Shown: positions 26,311 to 37,089 of the stretch, one piece after another
How the letters are laid out: every line of letters starts with the position of its first letter
Position numbering within the stretch: position 1 is the stretch's first letter
NCBI RefSeq assembly: GCF_963576545.1
Contig: NC_083651.1
Span: 12,135,886-12,199,885, forward strand
DNA length: 64,000 nt
Direction of reading: 5' to 3'
From: Limanda limanda
Lineage: Eukaryota > Chordata > Actinopteri > Pleuronectiformes > Pleuronectidae
Notes under the pieces: model-generated
Seen by the model: the letters and a program-made list of their open reading frames with translations, nothing else
Database searches by the model: none
What the model was told of the DNA's origin: nothing
Made by a program: the position numbers and the translations under genes

Positions 26311-27957
26311 TAAAAGCCCGTGACCGCCCCTCTCGTAGATGTCACTGTGCTCCTCTGTCACTATTTACATACCAGCAGGTGCTTGATCTGTTCTGACTCA
26401 CACATGATAAACACCAAGACTGTGTCTCCACCCCCTCACATGAAAACTTCTTTCTGGCGTCCCGTGTAATTGTTCAATAAGTAATTCAGTCTCGAACCAA
26501 GCGTTTTACACGACCGGGCACTTTCCCTTCAGACCACACACTTTGTGCCGAATGACTTAGTGCAGCAACATAACGTGGTTTGTTCTTCCCAAATACAGAC
26601 GCCAAAACAGAGCAGGGCTTTCAAGCAGCTTGTTAGAGAGGTCTTATAATAAAGGAGAAGAAGGGGGCTTGTGAGGACACTCTAAGGAAACATCTTAATG
26701 AAAGCACTGGGCTACAAACTGGCCTGAATACGCTGCCTTTGCAAATTCACCACAGAATAATTAGACGTGCCTGAAAGGTCTGCTGTTTTCATCCGATAAA
26801 AAGTTGTTTTTTTCCCCACAGATGCTTCAGGAAGTGCAGAGTTAGTGTTAGTGCCTCACTCTGTGCATGTGAGTGTTAGCATTGTGTGTGCTTCTTCTAG
26901 TTTGTGTCTCTGCAGTGTGCTGCTGTGCACATGGTCAAAGGTCATACCCTTCTTATCTGACCTAAAATGTAAAAATCTAACGCATAGAGTTCGTACCATG
27001 AATAAATACATTCTCTATACGGAGCGATGTACCCAAAGGGCTAAATACTCTTCTGTACATCCAACCTATTTCACTCCAGCAAGCACTGTTGTATAATTAC
27101 AATGGTCAAGATTGCATTTATTTTAATGCGGAGGAAGAAATCCCAAGGTTTGTGGTGGAATAAAAACATTTTGGGCTTACAAGCAATGAAACGTGGGTTA
27201 TAATGAGCTTAACATGACCTATTTTCCCCATGATGTAATGGTACAGCAACAGAAATTGTGCTGAATGGATAACCAAACATGCCAAATTCAAACAATGTTA
27301 AAAATCTGCAGAAAAGGAATATGGAACTGGACTGATTTTCCTTTTTTCTGCTAAGTATAGGGGAGCACATATAGCTCAGTAACTTTAAAGCTGAAGTCTA
27401 CAAATATAATCCAGTCTGGTTTTATTGGTTTCATTAGTTCCATACGAACATGTTTTAAAGTAGTGTTTGTCCGTTAAATATCAAAATAGATATTGTACAT
27501 TGTTTTATTTTACGTTAAATACATTTTTATAAAACATCCATAATAACCTTTATGCATTTTTATAATTAACATAGTGGGAGAAGTTTACTTGTATTAATGA
27601 AACCCTGGTTAACAAATGATGTGACTTTGAGTTGAAAGGCACTGGTTGGTGCATTCATTCATCGGACATCCACTGTTAAATTAAATCAATAAAGTTTTCT
27701 TCATCAACCCTACTTTTCTTTCACAAAGCATCACAGTAGCAACTAGAAAGGCACTGACACACCTCCACCAAGGCCAAACAGTTCCCTCATACTAAACCTA
27801 CCAACCACACTTATATCTGCGAGATCTGGATTTATACTCAAATAGCAGTCCCATAAAAATGCCTGATTTAAAGAAAATATCAAGTTCAATTAATTAATTA
27901 CAGAGAAATCAACAAAAATTCAGCAAAAAGCCTTATCACACAAAGTTAAAGAAAGTA

Positions 27958-28075
27958 AAATAAAAAAAATGGATCCGCTCCAAAATGCAATAGGTTCTTT
28001 CTTAGCCCAAGTCCAATTCTTTTACCAACTTTCATAGAAATCTATCAAGCTCAACTTCCGTGGCGGAGGTTATAA
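27958..28075 (-). repeat. Teleost 'gcggaggt' repeat, copy 2 (short)
   Basis: 'ggatccgctccaaaatgcaa', 'tttcatagaaatctatcaag' and the terminal 'cgtggcggaggttata' match the family in reverse orientation. Confidence 0.7.
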
Positions 28076-28186
28076 TGCTCACATGCCGCTGACGAACTTT
28101 CTCAACCATGTTTGTACCGAAGTCCAAAGTTAATGCCATCAGAAACACCAGCTCTAAGCATGTGAGCTCATTTCAACTCGTGAGCA

Positions 28187-28228
28187 ACGTGTTACTTCTT
28201 TATTAGAAGTAATAAAGAAGTAACACGT
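28187..28228. repeat. Perfect 19-bp hairpin with 4-base loop
   Basis: acgtgttacttctttatta at 28187-28205, loop gaag at 28206-28209, then the exact reverse complement at 28210-28228. There are no mismatches, and the arms do not extend further. It lies about 0.9 kb before the exon, right after a repeat copy. Too short for a normal pre-miRNA. Confidence 0.95.
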
Positions 28229-28736
28229 GATCTGGTCAAAACATTTTTGCATTCTTGACTTTAGAGTAGCTCCACCATAAAAACAAATATCTGTGTGCTA
28301 ACATTCAAGAATAAAATAAACATACATGTATGAATAAATAGCCAGATCACCCTCGGCTCTTGTGTTTATGCATATTTATTACAATACATTGATGGAGTTT
28401 GTTTTAATCCTCACACAAACATAACCCTGCTGGGAATCTTTGTGTCCTTCAAAAAGACAGCTTCATCTTTTTGAGAGAGAAATGCAAAAAAGTCCACATG
28501 GCCTCAGCATGCATCACCCCTGTGTTACTGTTGAGTCGTGTACATACAGAACAAGACCCACTTACTGTTTACCTTAAACCTTTAACCCTGACGAGCGCAG
28601 TCTCTCTCCCCGGAACACACAAACGCTTTTAACAACAATGAAGCTGCCGCGTTCCCCTGAGGAAGGACTCCAGCGGCAGGTCTGACATCCACCGTATGGA
28701 TGATTAGCATCATTAGAGCATCAGCTGCTCCCTCTC

Positions 28737-28790
28737 ACTCACACACACACACACACACACACACCCCACACACCACACAAACACACATCA
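28737..28790. repeat. (CA)n microsatellite with degenerate tail
   Basis: Perfect CA run to about 28764, then a CACACC/CACAAA mix. Confidence 0.9.
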
Positions 28791-29134
28791 CACATGATGG
28801 CTCTTAAAATACCTAACACTCATGCAAATTAAATGGTGGCTTGTTCTTGGCCACAGGGTGACTTATTTATGATTGGTAGTAGGTCAGATGAATGGAGACT
28901 AAGATCGAAACACTAGAGAGCAATGTGTCTGCAAAGAGCCAGTAGAGCGTTTGTGTATTTTGAATAGGAGGCCGGAGATAACATCTGTCTGTGCTGTTTG
29001 CTTAAATGCTAACAAATCAATGTGAAGCAGTCGGGGGGGAAATGGAAAAGAAGAATCAAAATAGCACGATTTTTTATTCTCTCTCCCCTTCTTCTTCAGT
29101 GACCTATTTTGTTGGTCTGTCTTGTATCATGCTT

Positions 29135-29159
29135 AAATTGTGTCTTTTCTCCCTTTCAG
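29135..29159 (+). promoter_or_regulatory. 3' splice site of the IL1RAPL-like exon
   Basis: A run of mostly T and C just upstream of the exon ends in TTTCAG, a canonical polypyrimidine tract plus acceptor. It fixes the exon start because the reading frame that gives the IL1RAPL motif opens exactly here. Confidence 0.8.
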
Positions 29160-29234
29160 CTCCTCTGACCGACAAGCCGCCAAAGATCCTGTTTCCCTCG
29201 GAGAACAAGATCAGCAATATGGAGCTGCAGCTAG
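29160..29234 (+). CDS. il1rapl1: Internal coding exon of an IL-1 receptor accessory protein-like receptor (partial gene)
   Basis: Seen: a pyrimidine-rich tract ending in CAG at 29157-29159 precedes an open 75-bp segment, which ends at CTAG followed by the strong donor GTAAGA from 29235. The first two bases complete a codon begun in the previous exon and the last base begins the next, so both flanking introns are phase 1 and the exon is frame-neutral. The peptide starts APLTDKPPK, continues with ILFPSEN, and ends ELQL plus a split Gly codon. Known: IL1RAPL proteins are single-pass postsynaptic receptors with three Ig domains, a TM segment and a TIR domain, binding presynaptic PTP-delta. This piece matches the Ig2-Ig3 linker and first strand of Ig3. 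From memory the motif fits IL1RAPL1 slightly better than IL1RAPL2; a/b paralogue unresolved. The next exon would be expected to encode the first Ig3 cysteine. Adjacent exons were not recognised here. Confidence 0.85.
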
Positions 29235-29240
29235 GTAAGA
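29235..29240 (+). promoter_or_regulatory. 5' splice site of the IL1RAPL-like exon
   Basis: GTAAGA directly follows the exon's final G, a near-consensus U1 target. Reading through it gives a Lys-Ser continuation unlike the family, which supports the splice here. Confidence 0.8.
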
Positions 29241-30192
29241 GCGTCATGGGATTTCCCTCAGCCGAAATCACTACTATAACGTTCAACTTAAAATGATGGG
29301 GTGACTTTTCAAAATCCCCCTCAACACACCTCCAGGCAATGAGCCCGGATTGATGATGGCACTTTCATTTGCTGGAGGAACTGGAAAATACAAACATAAG
29401 AAACTATTGTGAAAGTGTTTTCCATATATGCAAATGGTGGGTGCTAATGTCCCCAAGGCTGTTTTGTCAACAACAGCGAGCCCATATGGTGCCAGGGTTC
29501 CATACGCTGGCTCGCCACATGGACAAGCAGCCGCTCTCTACTGCCGTTGTTTGTCTTCTGTGACTCGGGGTCACGTTGGGCCTATCGTGTGTGCATACGT
29601 GCGTGAGTGACCATATGCATGTTTTGTTTGTTTCGTATTATCTCTCCATTTCTTCTCCCTGTGACAGCATATTGCTTGATTTCTGGGCACAGTCCGCTGT
29701 CCACATGGTGCTCTGCGCTCTGTGAATGGCTAATGGGTCTGTCACGGTGAAGCCAATGGGACAAGACTGAGAGGTCTGGAGCGCAGAGACGGACTGGATG
29801 AGTGTGTGACAGATGGGGAGGGGGTGAGGATAAAGACAAAGAAGGTGCAGGGATTCACTGAGCAGATACCTTTTGTCTTCTGTCCGGTGCTTCCCATGCT
29901 GTCGGAGCTCAGGTATTGTTCGTTTAGAATGCCTCCACAGTCAACTGATCGAGAGTGAGAAATCACTGCTGTGCATAAACTGACGAGCATCCTGTCGCTT
30001 GTCCGCATACCCATGCATGAACACAACGCAGGGAGGAACCTCATCTATTTGTATAGTCTCCATCTTGATTCCATTGAGTTTTGAAAAAAGGTTTTGCCCG
30101 TACTTTGAAAGGGTATTATAGTTATTTAAGTCTTTTGTTGTGGATCGGCATGTGTGTTGAGAAGGACAAGATATCCTTATTTTAAATTTTAG

Positions 30193-30800
30193 GGGGCGTT
30201 CACACCAACCTTGTTTGGTCTGAACATTTGGACTTTTCATTTAAGTCCCAACCAAAGGAACAGGTGTGAAAGGTGCTTTGGAACACGGACCCAACCAACG
30301 GATCAAAATTTGGTCCAACCAAAAGAGTTGGTCCCCTGGATCAAACTATGTATGTATGGTGGTTTATGTGAAACCTTCAGAATTTTAGACCAGTTGCAGG
30401 AAGTTAAGACATCATTAAACAATAAACGAAGAAAAATAAGCGGAGTAGGTTCATTAGATTTTTGTGTCTTTGCCTCAAGCAACATAATGTTTGAACAAAG
30501 AGGACGTTTATTTTGCTTGGAGTGATAATGATGGCATTGAAATTAACAAAGCCAATTTCACTCTTTTTCTTTATCAAACAAAAAGACGACTTCTCTGTAC
30601 ACTTCATTCTAAAAAGTTATTGATTTGCTGATTTGACAACACGCCCACGTCAGACCCCTCTACAAACCAATCAATGTTAAGTATAGTTAGAGACGCAGCC
30701 CAAATAGTCGATGACGACAGGACGTCAGTAAAGGACAATGTGAAACTAACCAAAACAAATGTAAACAATGAAACAAAGACATGAGGCTTGTTTCGGAACC
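30193..30800 (+). mobile_element. MITE family 2 (termini gcgttcacacc), copy 1
   Basis: The left end is ggcgttcacaccaacctt. The interior has 'catcattaaacaataaacga', 'taatgtttgaacaaagagga', 'cccacgtcagacccctctac' and 'gtaaacaatgaaacaaagac'. All recur in the same order and strand at 45907-46416. The right inverted terminus is eroded here. No coding capacity. Confidence 0.75.
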
Positions 30801-31197
30801 ATTGTTCCTCCATGTCATTCCAAGCTGCGATTTGCGTCACTGCAGGAAGTGAATTTACGTACTGGAAGTGAATGAACAACTCCGGTATGGGTCAGTCTCC
30901 CAAAACAACGATGCAATTCACTTTGCCTGATGAGTGCACAACTCCCGACCTCCCACGTCCCCAGTATGTTGCAAATTTTGTCTCTAAGCCCAAACAACAC
31001 GAATCCAGGAGACAGATCACAATTATTTTTCTTACTTAACACAACTTGTTTCAGAGGCACATAAGAGCATTAAACTGTTTTCACAGCATGATTAGTTCTC
31101 ACTGCGCCCTGTAAACTTATCTACAAGCAGTGGAGCTCCTCTATAATATTATGCTACTTGGAGCTGGTAGTGCAGAAAGCAAGTCAATCTTGAGTGA

Positions 31198-31216
31198 GTG
31201 AGAGAGAGAGAGAAAG
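31198..31216. repeat. (GA)n short tract
   Basis: Short GAGA run followed by AAGAAAAG. Confidence 0.8.
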
Positions 31217-32034
31217 AAAAGCTATACGGGTGATGTCATGTGTTGAGTCCCCACAGACTCCCAGCAGCATGTCTAAAGCACAGACACTGAATTAAATATT
31301 TTGCAGCCTGGCTCCATTTTGTGCGCTGAAAAGTTGCCTCTCCACCCCCAGAAGAGAGTTTCTCTTTTATTTAGCTTTATTTATTTATTGTCCTCTTCCT
31401 TAATATTTGTTGAGTCATGCCCTGAGCAGCTTTATTGAGCCACACGGCAGATTTATAGCAGCCCGAGCGTGCACACAGAGAGATGCTGGTCACAGAGGGA
31501 GCGGTGGGAGAGGGAGCGATGGGATCCACTGGAGGCCGGTGGACAGGCAGTAAAATCAGAGCCGTGAGCAGAGAGATAAATCTGCAACACTGCCAGGACA
31601 CGTAGACCCACTTTATCCCCTCTGCTGCCCCCGGTGCAGGTCTCTCTCACAGCCGGCTTTGCACACCGCGCACACGCATGGAGACATAAATAAAACACAC
31701 GTGTTACATAAACTCTCATGGAAGCGACGCGGCCAGGATGTAAAGGAAAGTAAACGGGGATGAGGCTGAGAGAGGAACACCGGGGTCCATGAAATTGAAA
31801 GAAAAAAAAGAGACTGACGGCATCCGAGTGGTCACGCAAGAGGGGTGTTTGAGATAAGAGGGAAAGAGAGACAGCGGCGTCAGAGGGAGTTTGTCTTAGA
31901 GGACGGGTGTGTTGTCAGGAGTATTCCCCCCCTCCACTGTGCTCCTTAGGGTTCTACGCATGACTCTGCCCAAAGACCCATAATCCCTCAGCTCCAGACC
32001 TGTACTGAACTCCACCATATAGCATTGTGTGTGT

Positions 32035-32085
32035 CTTTGTCTGTCTGTGTGAGTCTGTGTGAGTCTGTGTGTGTGTGTACGTGTG
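32035..32085. repeat. Imperfect (TG)n tract
   Basis: TG units mixed with TCTG and GAGTCTG repeats. Confidence 0.8.
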
Positions 32086-32457
32086 TGCCCGCTCCACTCA
32101 TCACAAATGTACAAGGCTTCTGGGCTGCAGGAGTCCCCGGGGATGTGTGACTGTGCGAGTGCAACAGAGCAGCCCTGCAAGTATTACTTTTTCGACAACT
32201 TGACATTCTCGATGGCGTTTTCAAAGGAGACAAAAATCAAGGTTGTGTAGGATGGTTTAGATTTTTGTCAGCCATCCAGTTCTGCTTTTGCCAGATTTAC
32301 TGCTGTCCCCCAGTGGCGAGTTTGGTGCAGTCCACTTCCACTTCTTCCAGAATAGGAGGATGATTCATATTGCGGGGTTTGAGTTTGTGTCTCTGTGCAA
32401 CGGGAGAAACACACACCCTTGCACTATGTGACATATTACACATAGCTCCAAATTTAA

Positions 32458-32505
32458 AACACACACACACACATATATAAATACACACAGACACAGACAC
32501 ACACT
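32458..32505. repeat. Imperfect (CA)n tract
   Basis: CA run, a short ATATATAAATA break, then CACAGACA units. Confidence 0.85.
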
Positions 32506-32630
32506 CACTGACTTGATGTTGATTCCCTCAGGATGATTTGTCATGGATTCGCAGTCCCAGAGGGTGGAGAGATTCAACTCACGCTTACGCAGCACTCCAC
32601 TTTGAGCATCTCTCTGTTAGGCTGTTCGTC

Positions 32631-32690
32631 AAACACAAACACACACACACACACACAAACACACGCAGATATTCACACACACCCCCACAG
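32631..32690. repeat. Imperfect (CA)n tract
   Basis: CA array broken by AAAC and CGCAGATATT segments. Confidence 0.85.
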
Positions 32691-33404
32691 CTCTCAGGAT
32701 GGGTAAGACACACACGCTGGCGGAGCAGTCCTCAGTAACCGTGGGATAATAGTAACTGATAGAGGATTTTACTGTCCCCTAAAGCCAGCAGATGGGTGCA
32801 CTCTAGTGGAAAGGAATTAGAATCCATTATTTCAGAGAGCAGGAATCACCAGTACGGAATGGGCGGCAAGAGGGAGATGACTCTTCAACCCACTTCATTC
32901 TAACGTAGGCTGTGAAGAGGCACAGGCCCAGCCGCTGCACTCGAGCACTGACACCGTCGATGCGCATCCATCTGTAATAGACTGACACAGAAAGATGCCA
33001 ACGTTGCCGATTTTCCAGGTGTTTTAGAAATATGTTGTTGGCCAGCTCAGAAGAACAGGGAGGAACGTTCCACTCTGACCCTACATGCTCCTTTTCTTCC
33101 CCTCCATCTTCCTTCTTTACTATTTGGAAATATCCATCTGCTGGACCTAACTACAGGGTTTTGTTTGATTTCAGTTAAATCTCTTCAATTATTAGTCGTG
33201 TAAAGCCTTTCATATAAAGTTGACCTTTATTGAACTTTGACACACAAACCTCTTTGTTGACCAATTGCAAACAATAAGACAATAAATGAAAGACACCTGG
33301 ACTGTCCACATTTTAGGAGATAGATAGAAGATAAGACAGAGTAGCAGTGAGGACGACCAGCAACACTGAAAGATATTGTCTCTTTAAATCTACTTACACT
33401 CTAC

Positions 33405-33835
33405 AACGCCTCCCTTTTGCTCCTCATCTCCATCCCTAATTCTTATCCATGTTCTTGCTCTCTCCCTCCCTCCATCCCACACTCTGTTTGTTCCTTCATA
33501 CTTTTATCCCTCATCCCTCCTCTGTCCTCTCTACCTCCACTATTGACCCAGTCACAAGATTTAAGGCACAATCATTGGGATCTACTGATTTTCCAAAGTT
33601 TGTTGAAGTGGTCAACGCTTCTCTCCTTATCTCTTTTCTCTTCTCTTCTCTCTTCCTCCTTGTCCTCTACTCTCCTCTTCCTCCTCTTTGTCCTTTTTCT
33701 CTCTTTTCTTCCCTACTCTCTTCCTCCTTTTCCTCTCCTCTTGTCTTCTCTCTCCTTTGCCTCTTCATTATATTCTCTTCTTCCTCTTCCTCTTTACTCT
33801 TCCTCCTTCTCCTCGTCAAGTCTTCAACACTAAAG
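33405..33835 (+). repeat. Polypyrimidine-rich block
   Basis: Mostly C and T on the + strand, with a non-pyrimidine gap near 33545-33610. It lies about 110 bp upstream of the (CT)51 array. Two overlapping Ser/Leu-rich open frames here are composition artefacts. Confidence 0.85.
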
Positions 33836-33945
33836 ACGCCTAGCTGCGACTCCAGAAATGTCACCTTCCACGGTAAAGGGTGAAATTGAAATTGACATTG
33901 CGCTGGAGACTTTCGAAAGGTCAAGGCAGAGTCACTTCACTAAAT

Positions 33946-34051
<106 letters not shown>

Positions 34052-35339
34052 CTGTCTCTCAGTCTGTAACACACTCACTCCTCCACTCCCTCACTTTAGT
34101 AACTTCACATCCAATAAACAATTTCAAATGATTATTTTCCAATAAGTTCCAGTGCGCTTCATTTTGAATTTAACCTTATTGTAGTGATTGACACCTCTTC
34201 ACTGAAAAACTGCAGCATGTTAGAAAGGCAAATCGTGGTTACTCTGTGGTAAACCTAGTGTAACACTTATAGGTCGAACATGATTTTTGTGGTAAACATT
34301 TCTATTACATCCTGAGGATTGTGTGTTTAAAAACAAAGTTGATATCATAAGGACTTGCGGCTCCTACGTATAACATCGTTTCACATTGGTTTAGCTTGTG
34401 GAACGTCTACCTAGGATGGTTCAAATATCACGGCTGAATCTCTATTCAGAGAATTAATGGGACTTTTACTTCTGGAGCCAGAATAGCAGAGAGAAGGGAC
34501 ACAAAAGACTTTCTCCATTAATAATTTTTTTTGGTGATAAATGACATATTTGTATTCCAAAGCCAAGGAAAGAAAAAGATCCAGTGAGAGCCACCAGCCC
34601 TGAAAGGTCACACTGCAGATACGGGGGAAAATTTTTCTATGTCGTCATTCAATTTGGTCGCAGTCCCTTAGTGACCCAGCAGTAAGTAACCCGCGGTGAC
34701 CAGTATGGTAACTAGTGTGTCAGCGAAACAAAGCTGAATGTTTAAGTGTGTGAACGGTCGTCATTAATCACTGAGTCTGGGCCTGAGAGCAGGAGGCTGC
34801 AGTATGATAAATGAACTAACAGCGTTCTACACTTGCCTAACAGGAACAGGAGAGGGAGAAAAGCAGGGAAAGAGAGAATACACAGCGGACGAGACAGAAA
34901 CAGGACCACATAGCAAACAACACCCCACTGTGCATCGCATTCAGCTGCTTGTTTATTGCTGCCTCGACATTACTCACTGCAGCCAGAGACGCCGGGGAGA
35001 GAATTCAGGAAAAGGTGTGAACCACGTCTTGATTTGTACCAGGTTGCAAGTTGTTTTTTCTCGAGCTGACATTTGGACCCACAGGCAAATTGAGCAGCTG
35101 TAGTTTCGGAGGTTTGTGCGGTGCAGCTGTACCAACCGTACAAAGCAAAGTCAAACTCTGGCACGGACAAAGCAAACCTTTCATCAAACAATTCTGTTAA
35201 AGTTGGTCTACAAATGAAGGCATTATATTTGTATTTGTGCTCCATTTATTACAATTATATACAAGTTGATCATATTTAGCAATGAAACGTTCAAAATAAT
35301 GCCTTAAACCAGAATTTGCTGATTTTTTTTTACCTTTGC

Positions 35340-35672
35340 CAAAGTGGTTATTTTTTACCCCCTGTCCATTTGTTCGTTGGCTGGTTGGTTTGTAAACCAG
35401 ATTATACAAAAACTAATTGATGGAATTTCCACGAAAACCTTCAAGTGGTTTATGTCAGGAAAGAACCTATTAAATTTCGGTGCGGATCCAGGATTTTCAC
35501 TTAACATTGCACTGAAGATGGCCTTTTTCAACATGTTCACCCTTTTCCCAGGGAATATTTCATGGATCTTAATGAAAAAATCTATTAGTGTGTGAAATTT
35601 CGTGCAGCTTAAATTAAATTAAGAGGACTGATGAGCCTCAGTGGAAATATGCGCTCTATCCATTCTAGATTT
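35340..35672 (+). repeat. Teleost 'gcggaggt' repeat, copy 3
   Basis: Has 'tggttggtttgtaaaccaga', 'aagaacctattaaatttcgg', 'tgcggatccaggattttcac', 'tttcatggatcttaatgaaa', 'gtgtgtgaaatttcgtgcag' and ends 'aatatgcgctctatc'. Fairly full-length. Confidence 0.75.
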
Positions 35673-36474
35673 TTTGCGGGGGGTTTTTCACAGTAAAAAC
35701 TGCCCTATATGGGGCTGTTACCTGATATAAATAATACAAAAAACTGTACATGTATCCCAGCACGTAAAGACATAATAATGACAAATCCAGTAAACAATAT
35801 ATGGTTCTTACAAAACTGTAAGTATCATATTTACATGCTGTGAAATGTGATGAATTGTTTTATTTGTTTAGAATAGAAAACACCAACTGCAGAATGTGTC
35901 TGCTGGAGCCTTTACTGTTATGCTATATGATGTAAGGTGACATGAGGTGATGCATCAGTCTGTTTCTGTCATGTCCACGTGACCCATCCCCAACGGAGGC
36001 AACAGATTTGCTTCGTCTCTCTAACTTCAGCTTTGTTGTTATGTCAGTCCATGTGTTTGCCAGTATTTATAACACAACCATTATGGAGGTCCCAAGCTGT
36101 TACAATGAGAGTTTCTCCACCTTGTAAGCCAGGGGGTGTCTTTAAAAAGAGATGATTTCGGTAATGATAGCGCTCATCTGCCGCTGTTGCTCAGGCTCAC
36201 TGACGGGTAATCAAAGAGAAGGAGCCCCCCACTCATCCATCACTCTGTATTTGGTACAACAAGGGCAGACAGGAGCAAGATGGAGGCATTATGAGACCCA
36301 TCTTATCAGAGCCTCTCTCCTTCCTGAATCTGCCTTTTCATGCTCCTCCAGCCGTCACCGCTGCCTCTGTTCGGTCAAGGTAGAAGTGACAAGGTCAGGG
36401 ATATCGAAAAAAGCAACTTGACATATAGACCGGATGCGTAAAAATGAAGTGGAAATTTAATAATCGGCCCATAC

Positions 36475-37020
36475 GGCAGACGGAGATGGATGGACAGTAA
36501 TAAGAGAGGCGGGAGGAAGGATAAAGAAGTGAGAAAAGAAAGAGGAGTGTGGAGAGGGAAGGAAGGGAAAGGGGGGAGGGAGCTGGCACTGGAATGACAT
36601 GCATGAACAGCAAAGCGAGCAGGGAAAAAGATGGCTTTGCCATTCACTTTGAAGCATGCTCCACTTCTGTCTCTCTTACGTAAGAGAAAAATGAAGAAAA
36701 ACAAGTGCCAAAAAAAACTAGGCAGGGCGGAGAGAGGAAATAAGGAGGCAAGACAGAACTTCCAAACTTCAGGGCTCTGATGTTTCCGGCGAGCGAGTGG
36801 CTGCATCTGGACTCTGGAGTTAGTCACCACGCCGCACCGAGCTTTGGTGTTGAGTGATGGGTAAAGGAGCTCGTATAGAGAGAGAGAGAGGGAGATCAGT
36901 CAGTGGTGTGAAGAGAGACAAGAAAGAAGGAGGGTTGAGAGGAGGCGGCAGGCGACAGGGAAAAGATAAGGAGACAGAGGAGCGAAACGGAGGGGGGGGG
37001 GGGGGATAAACAGAGAGGAG
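36475..37020. repeat. Purine-rich region with a G run
   Basis: A patchy GA-rich + strand, densest at 36500-36585 and 36860-36990, ending with a G run near 36991-37005. Three minus-strand open frames here are Ser/Leu/Pro-rich artefacts. Confidence 0.8.
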
Positions 37021-37058
37021 GGGGACCACACTGAGCATCTGAACCCCAGAGAGCGATC

Positions 37059-37089
37059 TACAGTAGAGATATCTACAGTATCTCTCTCC
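37059..37089. repeat. Short tandem duplication of atctacagta
   Basis: 'atctacagtagagat' is followed at once by 'atctacagtatctct', a 15-bp near-direct repeat with overlapping dyad symmetry. Confidence 0.7.

Larger units (their letters stand above)
1..29159 (+). other. Upstream intron of the IL1RAPL-like gene (partial)
   Basis: Inferred as intron because it precedes a phase-1 acceptor and holds no recognisable exon of this or any other gene. Long open frames here fall in microsatellites, pyrimidine tracts or transposons. Stretches that look unique and empty include roughly 4.2-5.7, 6.7-8.2, 9.3-12.2, 12.8-15.8, 16.5-18.2, 18.6-20.0, 23.1-25.3 and 26.3-27.9 kb; these are AT-rich with scattered short simple runs. 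The rest is covered by separate entries. Confidence 0.7.

Noticed and set aside
28187..28228. Hairpin as a microRNA precursor or a terminator
   Set aside because: The perfect 19-bp stem and 4-base loop are too short and too perfect for a pre-miRNA, and rho-independent terminators do not apply in a vertebrate intron.
33449..33883. Overlapping 138- and 144-aa frames
   Set aside because: Ser/Leu-rich translations of a C/T tract in two frames at once; not coding.
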